From QNES01 sp023143415 (GTDB lineage: Bacteria; Pseudomonadota; Gammaproteobacteria; Beggiatoales; Beggiatoaceae): a stretch of 5,267 bases of DNA. Below the pieces are notes generated by a model. The model saw only the letters and a list, made by a program, of their open reading frames with translations. It was not told the origin of the DNA and ran no database searches. The DNA lies in the NCBI GenBank assembly GCA_030632725.1, contig DAOVUF010000320.1, positions 1 through 5,267 of the forward strand, given 5' to 3'. Positions 4,952 through 5,267 of this stretch are shown here, one piece after another (positions within the stretch are counted from its first letter, which is position 1; every line of letters starts with the position of its first letter). The position numbers and the translations under genes are program-made.

Positions 4952-4996
4952 CATTCGAGGTTTGAGTTTTTTGAAAAAAAACTCAAACCTCGAATG
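4952..4996. repeat. Perfect 21-bp hairpin, TCGAGG/CCTCGA-footed family, copy 4
   Basis: CATTCGAGGTTTGAG followed by six T (4952-4972) pairs perfectly with 4976-4996 around the loop GAA. Feet and T/A runs match copy 1 (97-137), but the middle of the stem is TTTGAG instead of CGAAAG, with the opposite arm changed to match. It sits between the two 59-bp repeats and its last base is the first base of the second. Confidence 0.85.
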
Positions 4997-5054
4997 CTTT
5001 AGCTTTGGCGATTCGTATAGAAATCCGATTTTTTTGTTCTGAATCAGAATTTCT
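4996..5054 (+). repeat. 59-bp direct repeat, copy 2
   Basis: This copy is identical to 4876-4934. It follows directly on the right arm of the 21-bp hairpin and is followed at once by the GC-rich palindrome that starts near 5055. Perfect identity implies a recent duplication or ongoing gene conversion. Confidence 0.9.
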
Positions 5055-5056
5055 CT

Positions 5057-5140
5057 CGTTCCCAAGCTCCAGCTTGGGAACGCATTCAGGGACGCTCTGC
5101 GTCCCGCGACGCGGAGCGTCGCAACAGGCGTTCCCAAGCT
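5057..5140. repeat. REP-like GC-rich palindrome with three mutually complementary arms
   Basis: CGTTCCCAAGCT (5057-5068) can pair with AGCTTGGGAACG (5071-5082). The same middle arm, extended to 5083, can instead pair with 5128-5140 and so enclose a second hairpin, 5091-5103 with 5108-5120 (13 bp, one T-G wobble, loop CCGC). Two exclusive folds are thus possible. The unit is much richer in GC than its surroundings. A fourth arm expected for a symmetric element is missing: after 5140 the sequence reads AGAACTCTCATCG. Confidence 0.75.
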
Positions 5141-5195
5141 AGAACTCTCATCGTTAGTCATAAGTATTTAAGTGTTTGATTTAAATGGTTTTTTC

Positions 5196-5267
5196 GTAGG
5201 GTGGGTAGAGCGAGAGCGAAACCCACCGAACCGCCAAAAATGGTGGGTTTCGTTTCACTCTACCCAC
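5196..5267. repeat. REP-like palindrome with GTAG foot, cut by the window end
   Basis: From 5201 to 5227, starting GTGGGTAGAG, the sequence pairs with 5242-5267 over about 25 bp, with one mismatch (C5211/A5257), one wobble and one bulged base. The loop is 14 bases. The left side begins GTAGG (5196-5200), so the right arm probably goes on past the window with CCTAC. A GTAG foot beside a palindrome is a trait of REP elements linked to REP-associated tyrosine transposases, but none is visible here. Confidence 0.7.

Larger units (their letters stand above)
4841..5267. other. Gene-free mosaic of repeats downstream of nuoM
   Basis: No credible gene lies in these 427 bp. In order they hold a fragment TCCAACGCTAGAG (4848-4860), a 25-bp dispersed repeat, the first copy of a 59-bp repeat, a hairpin, the second copy, a three-armed GC-rich palindrome and the start of another palindrome cut by the window end. 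The elements abut or overlap by one to a few bases, as if they had inserted into each other. No clear intrinsic terminator for nuoM is seen. Confidence 0.7.

Noticed and set aside
4871..5161. 96-codon minus-strand frame containing a 20-residue duplication
   Set aside because: The duplication (beginning EILIQNKKIG) is simply the 59-bp DNA repeat read twice, and the rest is palindrome sequence. It has no ribosome site or recognisable domain.

Overview
The window looks like a piece of a gammaproteobacterial chromosome. It carries four complete housekeeping genes and one probable truncated gene at the left edge. All are separated by gaps crowded with palindromic and dispersed repeats. The AT-rich, repeat-filled gaps, the gamma-type MoaB, PgsA and NuoM proteins, and TAACTGA-like heptamers at the nuoM start together suggest a large sulfur bacterium of the Beggiatoa/Thiomargarita/Thioploca group. 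That placement is inference, not proof.

Layout. 1-174 (+): an open frame entering from the left edge that encodes one probable membrane helix. Its last third runs through a hairpin and its stop codon is the first three bases of the next palindrome. 172-286: a nested palindrome between this gene and the convergent pgsA. 352-909 (-): pgsA, phosphatidylglycerophosphate synthase. 946-1054: a 109-bp MITE-like element with 18-bp terminal inverted repeats, lying in the divergent pgsA/moaB gap. 1149-1679 (+): moaB-type molybdenum cofactor gene. 1841-3025 (+): class I (Ib-type) aspartate/aromatic aminotransferase. 3026-3319: two palindromes, a short direct repeat, a TATAAT box and a 20-codon leader frame with the best Shine-Dalgarno sequence in the window. 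3320-4840 (+): nuoM, a proton-pumping antiporter-like subunit of complex I, without nuoL or nuoN beside it. 4841-5267: 427 bp with no credible gene, a mosaic of at least five repeat elements, including a 59-bp exact direct repeat and three palindromes.

The genes do not form one pathway: phospholipid synthesis, cofactor synthesis, amino-acid transamination and respiration lie side by side, each apparently transcribed alone. What unites the window is the repeat load. Two repeat families recur in several gaps: a hairpin with TCGAGG/CCTCGA feet (four copies) and a 25-bp TTGGAGTTCAACG-type unit (three good copies plus fragments). I see no tRNA, rRNA, CRISPR array, transposase or defence system. 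The most interesting signals are the hairpin family whose arms changed together, the polarity of wobble pairs in the palindrome downstream of pgsA, and the leader region of the isolated nuoM.
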